Position numbers and translations under genes: made by a program. A stretch of DNA of 64,000 nucleotides from Dipylidium caninum (Eukaryota > Platyhelminthes > Cestoda > Cyclophyllidea > Dipylidiidae). Positions 24,291 to 36,921 of the stretch are shown piece by piece (the first letter of the stretch is position 1; each line of letters opens with the position of its first letter). The stretch spans positions 186,001 to 250,000 of the forward strand of contig QEYB01001436.1 of assembly GCA_017562135.1 (NCBI GenBank), given 5' to 3'. The notes beneath the pieces were generated by a model. The model had not been told where the DNA came from. It was given only the letters and a program-made list of their open reading frames with translations, and did not search any database.

Positions 24291-27200
24291 ATGACACAGA
24301 AGGTGCCCAGCACCGCCTTCGGGGTGCCCCAGATCGTGCAACCGCCCGCCGCTGTCATCTCCACGGCAGTCGCCTCCGGACAGGGGCAAAACGAGGCGAC
24401 AAAAAAGGACTCCCCCGAGAAGAGCGACACCTCCACCGCGTCCGGCCCCCCTCAAGCCGGTCGCTCTGCCCGCCGGACGGTACGAGTTCCGCGACAACGG
24501 GATCTACATCGGCGAGTGGCTGGACGAGAAGGCGGTCGGCCTGGGCCTCATCACGAAGGACAAGTCGCAGGGCGAGTACACCGGCCTGTGGGACGCGGGC
24601 TCGGAGAAGTCGGGCGTCTTCCTGTGGCCCAACGCCCCCGGCGCCATGTACGAGGGCGAGTGGGGCGTGAACCGGCGCAACGGCTTCGGCGTCTTCAACC
24701 GTGAGAACTGGGTGATTATGGGAAAGTTTGAGGACGATTTCATCACAATGGGCGTGAAGGGGAAGGAGAACGCGCCGGGGAAGTTCGAGGGCAGATTTGA
24801 GAACGGCTTTCCCGCCTTCGGGGTGGAGACTTACGGGGATAAAGGTAGGTTCCCGCCTCGAACTCGGATTCTCCGACCAAAATGCCGACTTGAGAAGCTG
24901 TCCGTCCGTCCCATCCACCCCGTTTTGATCCCCTCGGGGAATTGGAGTTAGGCAGGCGCATTTGGGGAAGTGGGTTCTCGCGGTGATGGGTGAGAAGGAG
25001 GAGGAGGAGGCGCCCCGGCACACGACGCAACTTGAGGCTGCGTCGCTGTGCTGCTCCTCCAGCTGTGATGCATGCGTCGAGCCTCGGGCGCAGGAGGCGA
25101 CGAGGGCAAGCAGTCGCCCCCCACTCTCCGCCAGCCGACTGGCTGTCGGCCGAACCGGTCACTGCTGCTGCTGCCGCCGTCGACCGTCCCGTTTCCCTGG
25201 CCATCGCGCCTTCTGTGGGCGCCGCCGCCCCCTCGGGCTCAACTTGCCCCGCTCCACCTCGTCCTGTCGGGCGTTCTGAACACACACAGCCGCTGGGAGA
25301 AAAGTATGCCCACATTAAGGGGATCGAAAGGCCGCCTTTTGATCCCGGTGACCGGCCAAGTGAGACTGGAGCGCGGATGACAGCGGGGGAGAGCAGCTAC
25401 TTCCTCCCGTGCCATGCAGATTGGCAGGTGGCCGAGGAAGAAGGCAGGTCGCGTTGGCCATGGCGGGGGGGGGAGCGGCTTTCGGGCCAGGCTTTTACTG
25501 CAACCGCGGCCTCGCGCGTCTGCCCCGAGGAGCGGCAAAAGTCGGCCCGACCGCCCGGTCGGAGACGCTGGTAGCCCGCTGGTGCCGACCGCGCAATGAC
25601 ACGCCCGAAAGAGGCTCAGCAGCTCGAGCTTTAGGCGTGCCGACAGCGTCCCCGCCTCACCTCGTGGACTCCCCTCGTCGGCTCGCGTCCCGTCTGGTCG
25701 TCGGACACGCGTCTCTTCCCTGACGGAAGCAAATCCCAGGCGACAGTGTCGCGATTTGCCCGAGCCTCGTCTCCCCGCGAAGCTTTCAGGCGAGAGACGC
25801 GAACGCTCCGCTTGTCCAGTGGAAGGGCAGTCGAATAATACGACTTTGCTTCGTGTGGTGGACAGCCAGCCCTCGAGTAGGCAAAATGCTTTGTCTCGCC
25901 TTCCCGGTGGCATTTACTTCCGTCACGACGCCTTTCCGCACGCCGCCACTGTCGCCTGCCAAGGCACAGACTGTGCGATCTTTTCTTTCCCCTCGCCTTC
26001 CACATATCTTCTCTCTCCACCCAATATTCTGAGGCGCTTTTCTCCTCTGAACAGACATCCGATTCCCACCACCATCATTCTCCCGCCCTCCTCCGTCTCC
26101 CCTGGCTAATAGTTGAACTCGAAGTTCCGTCGACAACCTTGTAACAATCTTCCTCAGCTGCTTCGGCTCCTGCCATAAGATGACGCAGCCCGACGACTGG
26201 TCTCACATGCTCCACCACTCGCCCCCTCCCAAGCCTGTAGTCCCCGTCGACTGGTGCCCATTTCTACCAATGAAGGGGTCAATAAGCGAAAACTGTGACA
26301 CTTTTGACAGTCCGCACAAAAAAGTGGCACGGACGTGAGCCTGTGGCCGTTGTCAAATATATCGACCAATGGCATCACAGGTAAATCGACACCTTGACAT
26401 CTGATTGGTCAACTTGCCTCCGCGTCTCATTGGCTTACTTTTAGCCTATGGGAGGGAAGGTGGCAAGATTTATTGTGCTTCTGCGCCCCCTGCCCTCCTC
26501 TCTTCTCCCCTCCCCCGCCCCCGTCCATTTCCCACATCGCGGTCGTAGCAGGCCGCGCCAATAAGGGGAACCGGACGTTGATCTTCGCATTCCGAAGTGG
26601 CCCTTCGCCCCGTGGGCAGGTGAGGTGGCTGCTTCTGCTAGCACACCGTGAAAGGAGGAGTTTGAGGGGTTTCCTCTGCCGGGTCTCCGCAGTCATGGCC
26701 TCTGCCATTCTGCCACAGTCCTTTCTCGTTGCAGGGACGTACTGTGGAGAGTACAAAAACGGGATCCGCGAGGGACTGGGTGTGAGACGCTCCATAACAT
26801 ATGGCGAGGTTTTGGAAATCTACCCCGAGATCAAGAAGGCCTCAAATTCGAGTAAACTGGAGGATCTTCGAAAGCGCGGAAAGCTGCCCTCCCCAGTCAA
26901 CATCAACTTGGATCGTCGGATGTCCCTCGACCAGGGCTCCATAGACGTGCCGTGCGATGCTGTCGGCACCGACGACGCCTCGGAGAACGGGGAAGTGGGT
27001 CCGGACTACGACCAGAACGACCCGGAGCCCTACACGGCGCCTCGCAATTCCAGCGCCTACTTGGACGGCGCGATGGGACATCGTCAGCAGAGCAGCACCT
27101 ACCGTCTGATGGTGGCCCAGCGCTGCGGCTTCATGCTGTCCTCGAAGCGCTCGGAGTTGTTCATCAAGCGTCTGAACAAACTGAAGCACCCCCGGCTGAA

Positions 27201-30200
27201 TCCCTTCGGGTGCACCACGCCCGAGGCCTCGAGTCGCAAACGGACCCAGTCACTGTCGATGCTCTTCACCTACCCGGAGGAGACGTTGCAGGCGCTGCCA
27301 ACGGGCTGCGTGCGACAGATGAAGGATCTCTACAACTCGTCGAACTCCCTGCCGAAAATCGTCCCCGCGGAGACGGACACGGTAGGTCGATCCCCTGGCG
27401 AGCGGTGGAAGAGGGCGGGGCGAAGAGCCGCCTCTCAACCAGCCGACCTGGTCCCCCTTCCAGCTGGAGTTGGACCTCATCGCGGAGGACACGGTCGAGG
27501 TGTACTCCGGCGAGTGGTTCTCGGACGCGCGCCACGGCTACGGGGTCTGCGAGCGCACCGACGGCTTGGCGACTACGGCCAGTGGTTCAAGAACCAGCGC
27601 CACGGCTACGGCCACACCCGCTTCCCCGACGGCACCTTCGAGCAGGGGAAGTACCACAACGGGAAGCTGGTGTACCTGGCGCTGCCGGCGGGCAACAAGC
27701 CCCACATGGTGCTCTACAACCGGCACATCATGCAGGAGGTGCAGAAGACCGTCCAGAAGGCCATGCTGACCGGCGAGCAGGCCCAGAAGAAGGCCATCGA
27801 GGCGAGGGAGCAGTGAGTGTCTTTCATTTGTCCTGTCGCAAGGCCTTTCACTGGGAATCCTGGGCACAACACGTGGCCCGCCCTCCACGTAAGCCTCCTC
27901 CCAGCCGGGTTTTCTCCACGACGAAATCACTGGACGGCGAATCGTCCTCGTCAGTGTGCAGACTGGGCGGGCAGAAGCGCCACGACCACGCCTTAGGCAG
28001 GAAAGAGGAGGCAGCCCTCCTCCACGCGGCCTCTCCGCGATGCCTTGAAGTGTGACTCTGCCGCGTAGGCGTTTGTTTTGCTGGCTGCACCGCACTCCCA
28101 CCGAGGCAGATGCACGGGCTGGGCACTCCAAAACGTATTAAATAGTCGAAAGGGCCTGGGCGATGGTTCGTCGTTTGTTCGTGGCGCCTGCGTCGATGTT
28201 TCAGCGCTCTAAGGAGGTTTGGTCCTCCTTCCCGCCTGTCTGGTGGGTCTCTCACCTGGACATGTATGCGCTTAAGGCATCTCCTATTTTCCCACCTTTC
28301 GCGAGCCGCGCCTACTGAAATAGAGTAATAAGTAGCGTGATATGGTCATCGTTTTTCCTTTCCCCCAGAGTCAGCATGACAGTCCTCGACTACATTGAGA
28401 AGGCCAAGGCCGCGGCCAACTGCGCTCGCGAGTACTCGTTGGAGGCGCGCGAACTCGTCCGGGAGATGTATCCCGACTTCGAGCAACCCGGTGAGTCCGC
28501 CTTGGCAGCGACCGGCCGGCCTGCGTCCTGTCTGCGGTCGGACAGTGGCCGGTTCCACCCTCCGCCACCGTCTGACGCCGGTTCGGTCGGGTGAAGGTCT
28601 CCACGCGTCTTCGAGGGGGGCGGGGGACGGCGACGGAGGGGGAAGGGGAAGGAGGCAACCGCGGCGGAGGCGTGGGAAGCCTGTGCGCCGAGGAAGGCGT
28701 CGCGGAGACGAGTCGCAGGTGCCGGGGCTGTCGCGTCCATTAAACCAGCTTTCTCACCGCCTCCTTCCACCACCGCCACATCTTCCCCCCTCCGCGGCGG
28801 GTACAAATGTGCCATTGGCCGGTGGAACAAACCCTTCGCTGTGGCTACTGCTCGGGGCGAGGAGGAGGGGCTGCTCCCCCCTGTCCAGAGGACTCCTCCT
28901 TCAATCTAATGGACACCAACCTCGTGTCTCGCGAAGTAGCCTCCCCGCTGACGTCCTCCTCGACTCGGCCGGATGCGGAAAATCCCCCTTGTGACTTTGG
29001 CAGCGCACCCAAATCGTCCCCTCCGAGACCTTCGCCATTTGCCACAGTGACTGGGTCTGGCTCTCCGCTGTTGGTCAAACTGGAGCTGTCACCCTCCGGA
29101 AATATTTGTCTGTTTTGGCCAAGCTGTGACAATAATTAACAGCGCCGCGGCGGTGCCTCTCGCCTGCCTCGAAGATGCGCCCGAGGGAGCGCGAGGTTGC
29201 CGCCCCCGCCCTGCCCACTTCGGTCCGCGCCTCGGCGGTTTCCCGTTAAACGAACTATTTAAAGGGACAGGATGCCGACCACTTACTTGTCCGTCCTCCT
29301 CCTCCTCCCACTAACTCTCTCCGCATCCCCAAGTGGGCAAGGGCGAGACGAAGCGTTGTGTTGCGTTGCGTTGCCATGGCGAAAAACCACACCAGTCAGT
29401 GTGTGTGGCGATTGGTCCACTCGGAGGTAAACTCGTCCCCGCGCGCAACCGCTTCACACGCACCGATCCGATGGCCAATCAATAATCGATTTGCCACGTG
29501 GGTGGTCTGGGGGTCGCGAGGCTGTCCAGGACGCGGCCAGGGGCGTTGCCTGGTAGAAGACTCAGTTGGTGTGGCGCCGAGGTGGTTGTGTAATACGTCG
29601 CTTGCGGTTTCGGGCCCTCGACGGGGCTTCCGGAAGGCCTCGAGCGTCCCTTCTGCCTACCTCTCACCATTCCTCTCCCCGTCCGCCGACACAGGCATCA
29701 AGTACCTCGAGGACATAGTGCGAATGATGCGAGTGACGCGGCAGGGCAGCCCGACCTTCGAGGCGGCCCTGCAGTCGGCGAAGGACGTCGTGGCGGGCAT
29801 CGTGCGCGGTCTGACACGCGGCGGCGGGGAGGACGACGAAGAGGAGGAGGCGGCGAATCAGCCGGAGGAGGACCTCACCCTCCCGCCCAAATTCTCCTCC
29901 CAGATTCGCGAACTGCAGGAGAAGAAGATGCTCGTCTCGCGGGCCGGTTCCTTGCGGGCGCAGAGACGCGCGAGGGCGATGAAGATGGCGGAGGAGCTGC
30001 GGCGCAGGGAGGTGAGCCTCGCAATGTACTGGTTGTCCGGTCAACTCGCCCACCGGCTGAGCCACCGAGGCGGTGACTAGCCGGCTCGAAAGGGCGCCGG
30101 CTCGAAAGGGCGCTTTACCGCGAGCTCTGAAGGCCCGTTTCCAGCTGCCGGGGCCCCGAGCTCGGCGGCCTGAGGCTCGCGGGGTGGCGCAGCGCTCCGT

Positions 30201-32751
30201 CCGACTGCGACTCCACGTGTACGGACACCGTGGAGAGCTCGCGAGGCTTCAGCATGCTCCCGTCCGCGTCCAACGTTGCAGCGCGGCTCCGGACAGGCCG
30301 CAGGGCCGTCGGCACCGTGTGTGTGCACGCGAAGAGCGTCGTCAGCCCGGACACGGTGCTGTCGGACGGGGCAGCCACTCGCCTACGACTCAAACGCCCT
30401 CAGGAGGCGGCCAATCGGCACCGCTTGGACGAAGTCAGCGTTGGCGTTCTTCTTTTTCTTCCTCCAGCGCCTCCTCATGGGCGAAGACCCCAAAGTCATG
30501 ATGGCAGCCACCGCGGCGGAGGCGCAGCGGTATCAGCAGCAGCCCCCAATGCAGACGGACGGGGGACGGCGGCGCACCACCCTGGGCACGGCCTCGGCCT
30601 CCCAGCAGACGGGCGCGGACGCGGAGCGACGCGGCGCCGGGGCTGGCGCCGAGCGCGCCCTCAGCTCGGAGAGGGCGGACAGGTGGGCGGCCGACCTGCT
30701 CCCCACGACGGGACGGCGGCAGCTGAACGGCCCGCTGAACGCCAGCGGGAAGGCGGACACGGCGCCGGGTACGTTCCTCCACGTGCCGGGCTTGAAGAGG
30801 CAGTACACGACGCGAGTGCGGAAGACGGAGACCGGGCAGGAGGAGACGGACGAGTCGTACGTCGAGATTCCTGACAGTGAGTCGGTGGAGTGAATTGAGG
30901 GCTCCGGTGGTGGCGCCGCGGCGTTGGGCCCCGGTCGCCCCCCCGTCCGGGCGCCTCGCACGAGTGTTCGTTTGTCGGGACGGCGGGGCGGCCGGCCAGA
31001 CTAAGTCAGCCACGGTGAACTGCCGAGCTGAGTGCTCGTGCTTGCAGCCCGTCTTTCGCTCTCTTGTTGCCTTTCCAGTGAACGAATTGGAGCACCAGTA
31101 TGAGATCCCCGCGTGTCCGCTCACCAAGCTGCTGTCCAACCCCACGCTCTTCAGCAACCACTTCGACTACTACACCACCCTGCCGCCGCCGATCACGGTG
31201 CGGGCCACGGCGACCACGGGGCTGCATCAGGCACGTCTCACGCGGCCCGAGGTGCTGGTTCAGCAGGAGAAGACGCCGTCGGCGGCAGTGGGGAACGCGC
31301 CGGGACAGACGGACGTGGTCTCCCCGACGGAGAGCGAGGGATTCGGCTTCCTCTCTAAACTCGCCTTTTGGACGTGGGGCAAAGTCGAGGTGAGGCTGGG
31401 GCGCTCTCCCCCCCAAGCTGGCAATCAGCTGGGGTTGGTGGCGGTAGTGGTGATGGGGGTGGAAATGACCGCCTTTCTGGTTGCCCCAGGAGACGTCGAA
31501 AGACTCCGGACGTGTCAATGCCACGCCCTCCGAGAATGGGTTTTCGTCAGCCTCGCCTTCAGTCGCCTCGTTCGGGGGGACGGGCGATGCTCGGGTGGCG
31601 TCGGACGAGTCGTTGGAAGGACGACCGGGACAGCAACTCATCCCCACCACGGAGAGCAGCCATTCGCTGCAGCAGGTTTCGGATGTTTTCGTGAGTTGAA
31701 CATCGTCTACTGAAATGCGTTTAAGTAGAACGCGCTCTCTACTCGAATCGCACGAGGCGAATGAAGATGGCCAGGTTTCACATGAGATGGACAGCGGCAG
31801 CGCTGTGGCAGCTGGCGCCCTCAGTGCCCACTTGACGCGGCGAGCTGGGAGTCCGACTGACACACGGTTTTAACGGGGGTGTACGCGTGCGTGTGGCGGG
31901 CTGCCACAGAGTTCTGTGCCAGACAGCACCAGTTGGGCCAGTCTTGGCGACGCCGTTGAATCGGTTGCCTCGTAACTGTGGGACACTCTCCGCGTGCGGT
32001 GAAGGGCTCCTCGTCACACCTGGCCACAGTCGCAGGCAGAGTTCTTCCAGGGGGCGAGAGGAGGTTAACGGGTAGAGGGGTGTGAAGCAGCCTCGCGTCC
32101 TGTTTGTATCACCGCACTCAGCAGACGAGCGGTGCCTCCTTCGCAGGACCGAAGTTCATCTTGTCGACGACTCCTCTCGGACGCGCGCCACCGACGCCTG
32201 GCTGTGCGAACCCTCCTGCTGCTGACGCGGGCACTTTCGACCAAGTGCAGGCGCAGATCGGCTACCGGCACACGCCGCAGACGCAGTCTTTTGTAAACAT
32301 GCGGTCTGACTAAACACCAGCAGCTGCGTCAAAGTCTGTTTGCGCAGGCGCCCGCTTCTGCCACCGAGGCGGCGGCGTTCGGGACTTTGTTTGTTGAGGG
32401 GGCGACCTCGTGAGGCGGAAGCGATGCCCACTCGCCTCGCCCGAACACCGCAAAGTGCTCTGCCGGGTGCAGCCGAGCGCCGGTACCCACGGCACAGGCG
32501 AGCGTTCCGTCGAGGGGCGGTCCCGCTTCCCGTCGATCGGCTGCGCGCGGCGACCGGTTCACGCACAGGTCGACGCGACCTTCTCTTCCTGACTGGCGGC
32601 AGTCCGGAGTGAATGGCGTGTGTCTCTTTTGGCCACCTTTCAGGAATGGTTTCGCTCCAACCTTTCGCTGATCGCCATCGTCTGCTTCAACTTCTTCCTC
32701 CTCCACATCTTCTTCGTGCACATGGGAGCCAGCGGAGAAGACGGCACCTGA
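24291..32751 (+). CDS. jph: Junctophilin
   Basis: Tethers ER/SR membrane to plasma membrane so that calcium release channels face surface channels. Ten exons: 24291-24844, 26735-27381, 27464-27812, 28369-28490, 29695-30011, 30468-30876, 31079-31389, 31490-31690, 32122-32292 and 32644-32751. All phases agree, giving about 1062 residues, long for the family. MORN repeats 1-6 lie at about 62-205 (GRYEFRDNGIYIGEW, GVFNREN, FGVETYGD). A joining region follows, then MORN 7-8 near 408-460 (RHGYG twice) and a helical stretch ending at YPDFEQPG, a family hallmark. A low-complexity tail of about 470 residues leads to a single C-terminal membrane segment (LIAIVCFNFFLLHIFFVH). The 60-residue leader before MORN 1 is unusual. 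Two single-base frame breaks are needed: one extra C in the run 24446-24451 and one missing base at 27565-27572. A cagcag tandem acceptor precedes exon 9. Confidence 0.93.
26366..26433 (+). promoter_or_regulatory. CCAAT cluster inside junctophilin intron 1
   Basis: CCAAT at 26,366 and inverted ATTGG at 26,404 and 26,429. The last two are 25 bp apart and share the block CGCGTCT(C/G)ATTGGCT with the cluster at 12.05 kb. The cluster lies 260-330 bp before an ATG (26,695) that reads in frame into junctophilin exon 2, so it may drive a shorter form. This is inferred from sequence alone. Confidence 0.35.
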
Positions 32752-32795
32752 GGATCGCCCCCTGTGCCCAGTGAATGCCCTTCACAGCCACCAAC

Positions 32796-32833
32796 TCCTC
32801 CTCCTCCTCCTCCTCCTCCTCCACCTCCACCTC
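32796..32833. repeat. CTC trinucleotide microsatellite
   Basis: A CTC/CAC run about 45-80 bp after the junctophilin stop codon, so probably in its 3' UTR. Confidence 0.8.
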
Positions 32834-35800
32834 TTCCTGCCACCCGAGCTGTTTCGACGTCGGGCTCCCCGTTGGCGCGGGCCTTATACATAAATATATG
32901 TTTTTGCGAAGCAGACGGCGTCTCCTTTCTTCCTTGTAAAAGTGGGCGAGGGCGCGAGACGACTGTCAGGGGGAGGCGGGTGCCCCATTCTAGGCTGGAA
33001 TGCGACCGCCAGACGTGTTCGCGTCTGCCATTCTCCGCTCTCCAAGGCATCGAAGCTGTCCTTTGCCGCTTTAAGGAGAGGCGTTTTCGCCCAGGGGATC
33101 GTATCGCGTCCGCCTTGTGTTCGTTATGGGCCAAATCCCACCTCTTTTTCCGGTCGCCCGCGTATGCTCTTTTGCACTGCCTCGCCTGGGCTCGAGAAAC
33201 GTGTGCCCATGTGTCAGAGGAGGGGCACCCTCGCTGCCAGACGGCCTTAGACCTTTCCATGGTGATTCTCTGTCTGACATTCCCCGCGATTCATTAGGAT
33301 GCGTTGCCGCTGTCGCAACATCCTACGCCTTTGAGCGTCCGTCGCGCCCGCTCGGGCACTCGAGGCGACGGGAGCGAAGGAGCGGTTGGTGGGGTGCTGG
33401 GGCGGACTTACCGAGGCCTCCGCGTGGAACGGGGATTTGCTACTCTGCGGGCGTGGACAGACGCGCCGTCGCAGCGCTCCGCCGAGGCGCAGTCACTCAG
33501 CCGGGAAGGCTGCCACGAGGCCGATGGACGCCGGGCGGTGGGCACGTGGCCTGCGCACGGCAGCTCGGGCTGCGAGGACGGCTGGTCGCCTGCCTCGGAG
33601 AGGGTGGCACCATTTCCAGCTCCCCACTTCGCCGTCCCCTCCTCTACCGTCGGACAGTGGCGGTGGCTGGCGCAGCAGTATCTGCCGAGCGCGCTAGAGG
33701 CTATGCAGGCTTTGGTCGGGCGGTCGAAGGGCCGCGGTGAGGTTCCTCGGAGGCGATAAACGCACCACGGGGAGATGAAGGTTTGTCCCGCGCCCTCCTC
33801 CCTCGCGGCCACGCCAGTCCGGCACGTGGCCACCTCGCCGCCTTGCTCGCCTCCCTCCGAGACGAGACACACCTTGTCGAGACCCCGCTGCGTCACAGAT
33901 ATGTGACACTTTCCGCGACTTAGAAGAATGAAAAGTGCCAGAGGAAAGGCGACACCAACCGACGCGTTACAGCGTGGGCGAAAAGATCAGGGAGGCGACG
34001 AAGGCGGACGGAGGCGTCGGTGTCCGCCTGAAGAGGCTCGTCAGGGCAGTCGAGTCAGTGGAGCTCCCCGCTCCGCTCTGCCCACGCTCCCGCGAATTCA
34101 TCAGGCAACACGTGGTCGTCCGTCGAGCTGCCAGGCGGTAGACGGTGGCGAGAGACGGGGAGACAGGAGCCACGGAGATGTGTTGGTGCTGGGCGCCAGG
34201 CGGCGCCCAGACGACGGGGGTCGTGGAGTTGCTGCACTCGGCGACTGCAAAGGCGCTTGCCTCCCCGACGTCACACGGGAGTGACGCGATTGGGACCGAG
34301 CGGCCGTGGCGACGGCGTCCTCGCCGTGCCCTCTCGCTCTGGCGCCCAGACAACCAACTGCACACATAAAAGCGACTACGCGTCGGCGTCCGCGCTCTTC
34401 CGCTTCTCGCCTCGTTGGCACCGCTCCGCGCTGCGGACGACTGCGGTTTGGCGTCTCCAGCGGTCGCCCCGGCCTCACCATCGGCCCCCCAGCCTCGCCA
34501 CACACGCCACGGTCGGCGGGCGGGGTGGGTGAGCGGCCGAGATGCCTCGGTTCACCTCGTCGGCTGCGCGCGGCCTGTCCAGCCGCGGCGGTGGACGGGA
34601 GACGTCTTTGGCTGACGGTCTCTTCGCCCAACTGGCGGTGAGGGAGGCTCGCGGCAGACGCGTACAACCACGACTGGAGGTGGCGCGCGCCGCTGCCGGG
34701 CCGACAGAGTCGCCGCTTCTCCCACGCTCCGGCCACTCAGCGTTGACCGCGTCTGCCCAGTCCAAAACTCCAGAAACTCCGCGTCGAGAAAGTGCGTCGC
34801 GGCTGAAGTTTCGCGACGCCAGTGAGAGTCGGCGCCTCCTAATCGGTGAAGGGGGCGAGCGACTTTTCCACGACCCCTCACGCCTCAAGGACTCGGGAGG
34901 TCTTCTGAGCGAGTCCGCATTGTTCACAATTCTCCAGGGCGTTCAGGGGAACCGCTGCTGAGACCGGCTCCGATGCTGCGCCGTCAAGTCCTTCTGGGAG
35001 AGCTGCGATGCGACAGCGCGACGGAGGTCGACGGCGGCCACCCCGCTGCCGGGCCACGACTCGTCTCCGCTCCGTCGAGACCTTGCAGCCCTTCGGCGAG
35101 GCAGCCGATGTCCTGAAGGCCCTGGCGACCTCCTCGAGAGTAGCTTCCGTTGCTTTCCTTCGTGTCCACCGCTCCGAAGGAGGCGCCATCCGCGGGGGTG
35201 GACGGTCTGCCGCGCCCAGCCGCCGAATCGCCGAGGGCGTGTGTGGCGCCAGAAAGCCGCCCCTCCGCTCACTATGTTCTCGGGGGCGGGGGGCGGGGGG
35301 CGGCGTTGCGTCAAAGGATCGACAACTTGGCGGCGCGGCGTGCGCGACGGACGGAGCGCTCGCCACCACCCGTCCGGCGGGTGGGGGGTTTGGCATGTGG
35401 TCGCGGGGGCGCAGGAGAAGCTTTGAGGGGATCAAAACCACACACAGCCCACCCCCTCTCCTTTCCATCCTCCCCTAGTCGAGGGAAACCACCACGTGTC
35501 GCCTAGCGCCTTTATCCCCTCCGCCCACTCTGTGGGCGGGACGGTGCCGTCGATTGGGAAGACGAACCGCCCCACTGAGCTGCCTGTTGACTCCATCCGC
35601 CTTTGTTCGCTGGCGCCACCGTCGTGATGGGCAGGTGAAGTGCTCTGTCTTTGCATCACGAAGCAACGCCTCGCGGGGTCTGTGAAATTTGCTCTCATGA
35701 CGCTGACAGACGAATCTGGCGCTGGCTCCAACGAGCGAGCAAGCGATGTGCACCATGTGGAAGGCGCAAAATTTACGGGCGAGATGTGTGTTCCTGAACA

Positions 35801-36887
35801 GCAGTGGCTCTAACTTCTCCCCATTCCCGTTTACACAAACAGCACCTGTAGGCTGCCAGAGCGATTTCTTCCCCCAGTTCTGCGCCGCTTAATGTGCATG
35901 TGGGCTGGCGCGCGACGCTGGCTGAATTATCCAGCCTCCTTCGGGCGCTCGCGCCACCCTGATGGTTGGTTGCGCCGGGAGCCAATCAGCCTAGCTTACG
36001 AAGGAAACATGCAAGTGCGCCCCTCAGCCTTATCTTTCCTTGTCATTTTCATTGGGGGGCGCTAGTTCCCAGTGTGAATAGAGATAAGGTGCGTTGCCGC
36101 CATATTTTTTACCTTTCTCTACGTCCTACTCCCTTTGCAAACCACCCTCTCCTCTTGGCGATTTTCCCACTCTATCCAATTCCACTCATCCCAGCACGAC
36201 CACAGCCTCGGAGGGTTTAAGATGACAACAATTGCGTTGATGTGACTAGAGCCCGTTGACACGGTAAGTGGGCAGCTTGTGCGTTGTACAATCGGCCTCC
36301 GACACCCATCTCTCCTTCCTCGTCCGCCTTTAATGTCGCCGATGATGGCGTCGCGTCCCCGAGTTGTTCCAATGCTACAGACACTCGGGTTGGGCCCCTG
36401 GAACGAGTCACGGTACTTGTAACCACGAGGATAATGCATTGAATGACTTCGTGTTGTAGCACGATTGGCTGTCAGTGGAACAATAAAGCCTGTGCACGAA
36501 GGTGTGTCCACCCTACGAGGGCTGCTTAACACTTAAGTGAGGCTTTAATCGCAGAGTAACGCCCATCCACGTCGTCTCTGCTCCTTAAAAGCGTTCATAT
36601 CCACGCCGATTCTTATAAGCGGCATATGCAACGCCCGAAGGACTGAAAGGAGCCTTCCAAACTGGTCCCAACTGCGTCCCGAAGGCGCTGTGGAAGGATG
36701 TGGGAGGGAGCGGATGCCGCGGTGTCGGACTCTTCAACACTCCTGCCCCTAAGCTTCCTCAGTTGCGCGTGGTGTGACCGGACCGGAGAGGGGCTGACAC
36801 GAGGGACCGGCTCCGCCCATCCTGCGCTTCCTGGAAAGTGACCTTCCCCACACCATCGACACTCTCATTCTCGCACCGCAACGGAGG

Positions 36888-36897
36888 CTAAATATAG
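36888..36897. promoter_or_regulatory. MEF2-type site
   Basis: CTAAATATAG, a perfect consensus match in GC-rich sequence 2.6 kb upstream of the Slo start codon, directly before the CGTCT repeat. Confidence 0.4.
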
Positions 36898-36921
36898 TCG
36901 TCTCGTCTCGTCTCGTCTCTT
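36898..36921. repeat. CGTCT pentanucleotide tandem repeat
   Basis: About four to five copies of a CGTCT unit, immediately after the MEF2-type site at 36,888-36,897. Confidence 0.8.

Noticed and set aside
33893..33908. Palindrome GTCACA/TGTGAC as a specific operator
   Set aside because: Perfect but short; such a palindrome is expected by chance in a window this long, and nothing nearby supports a role.
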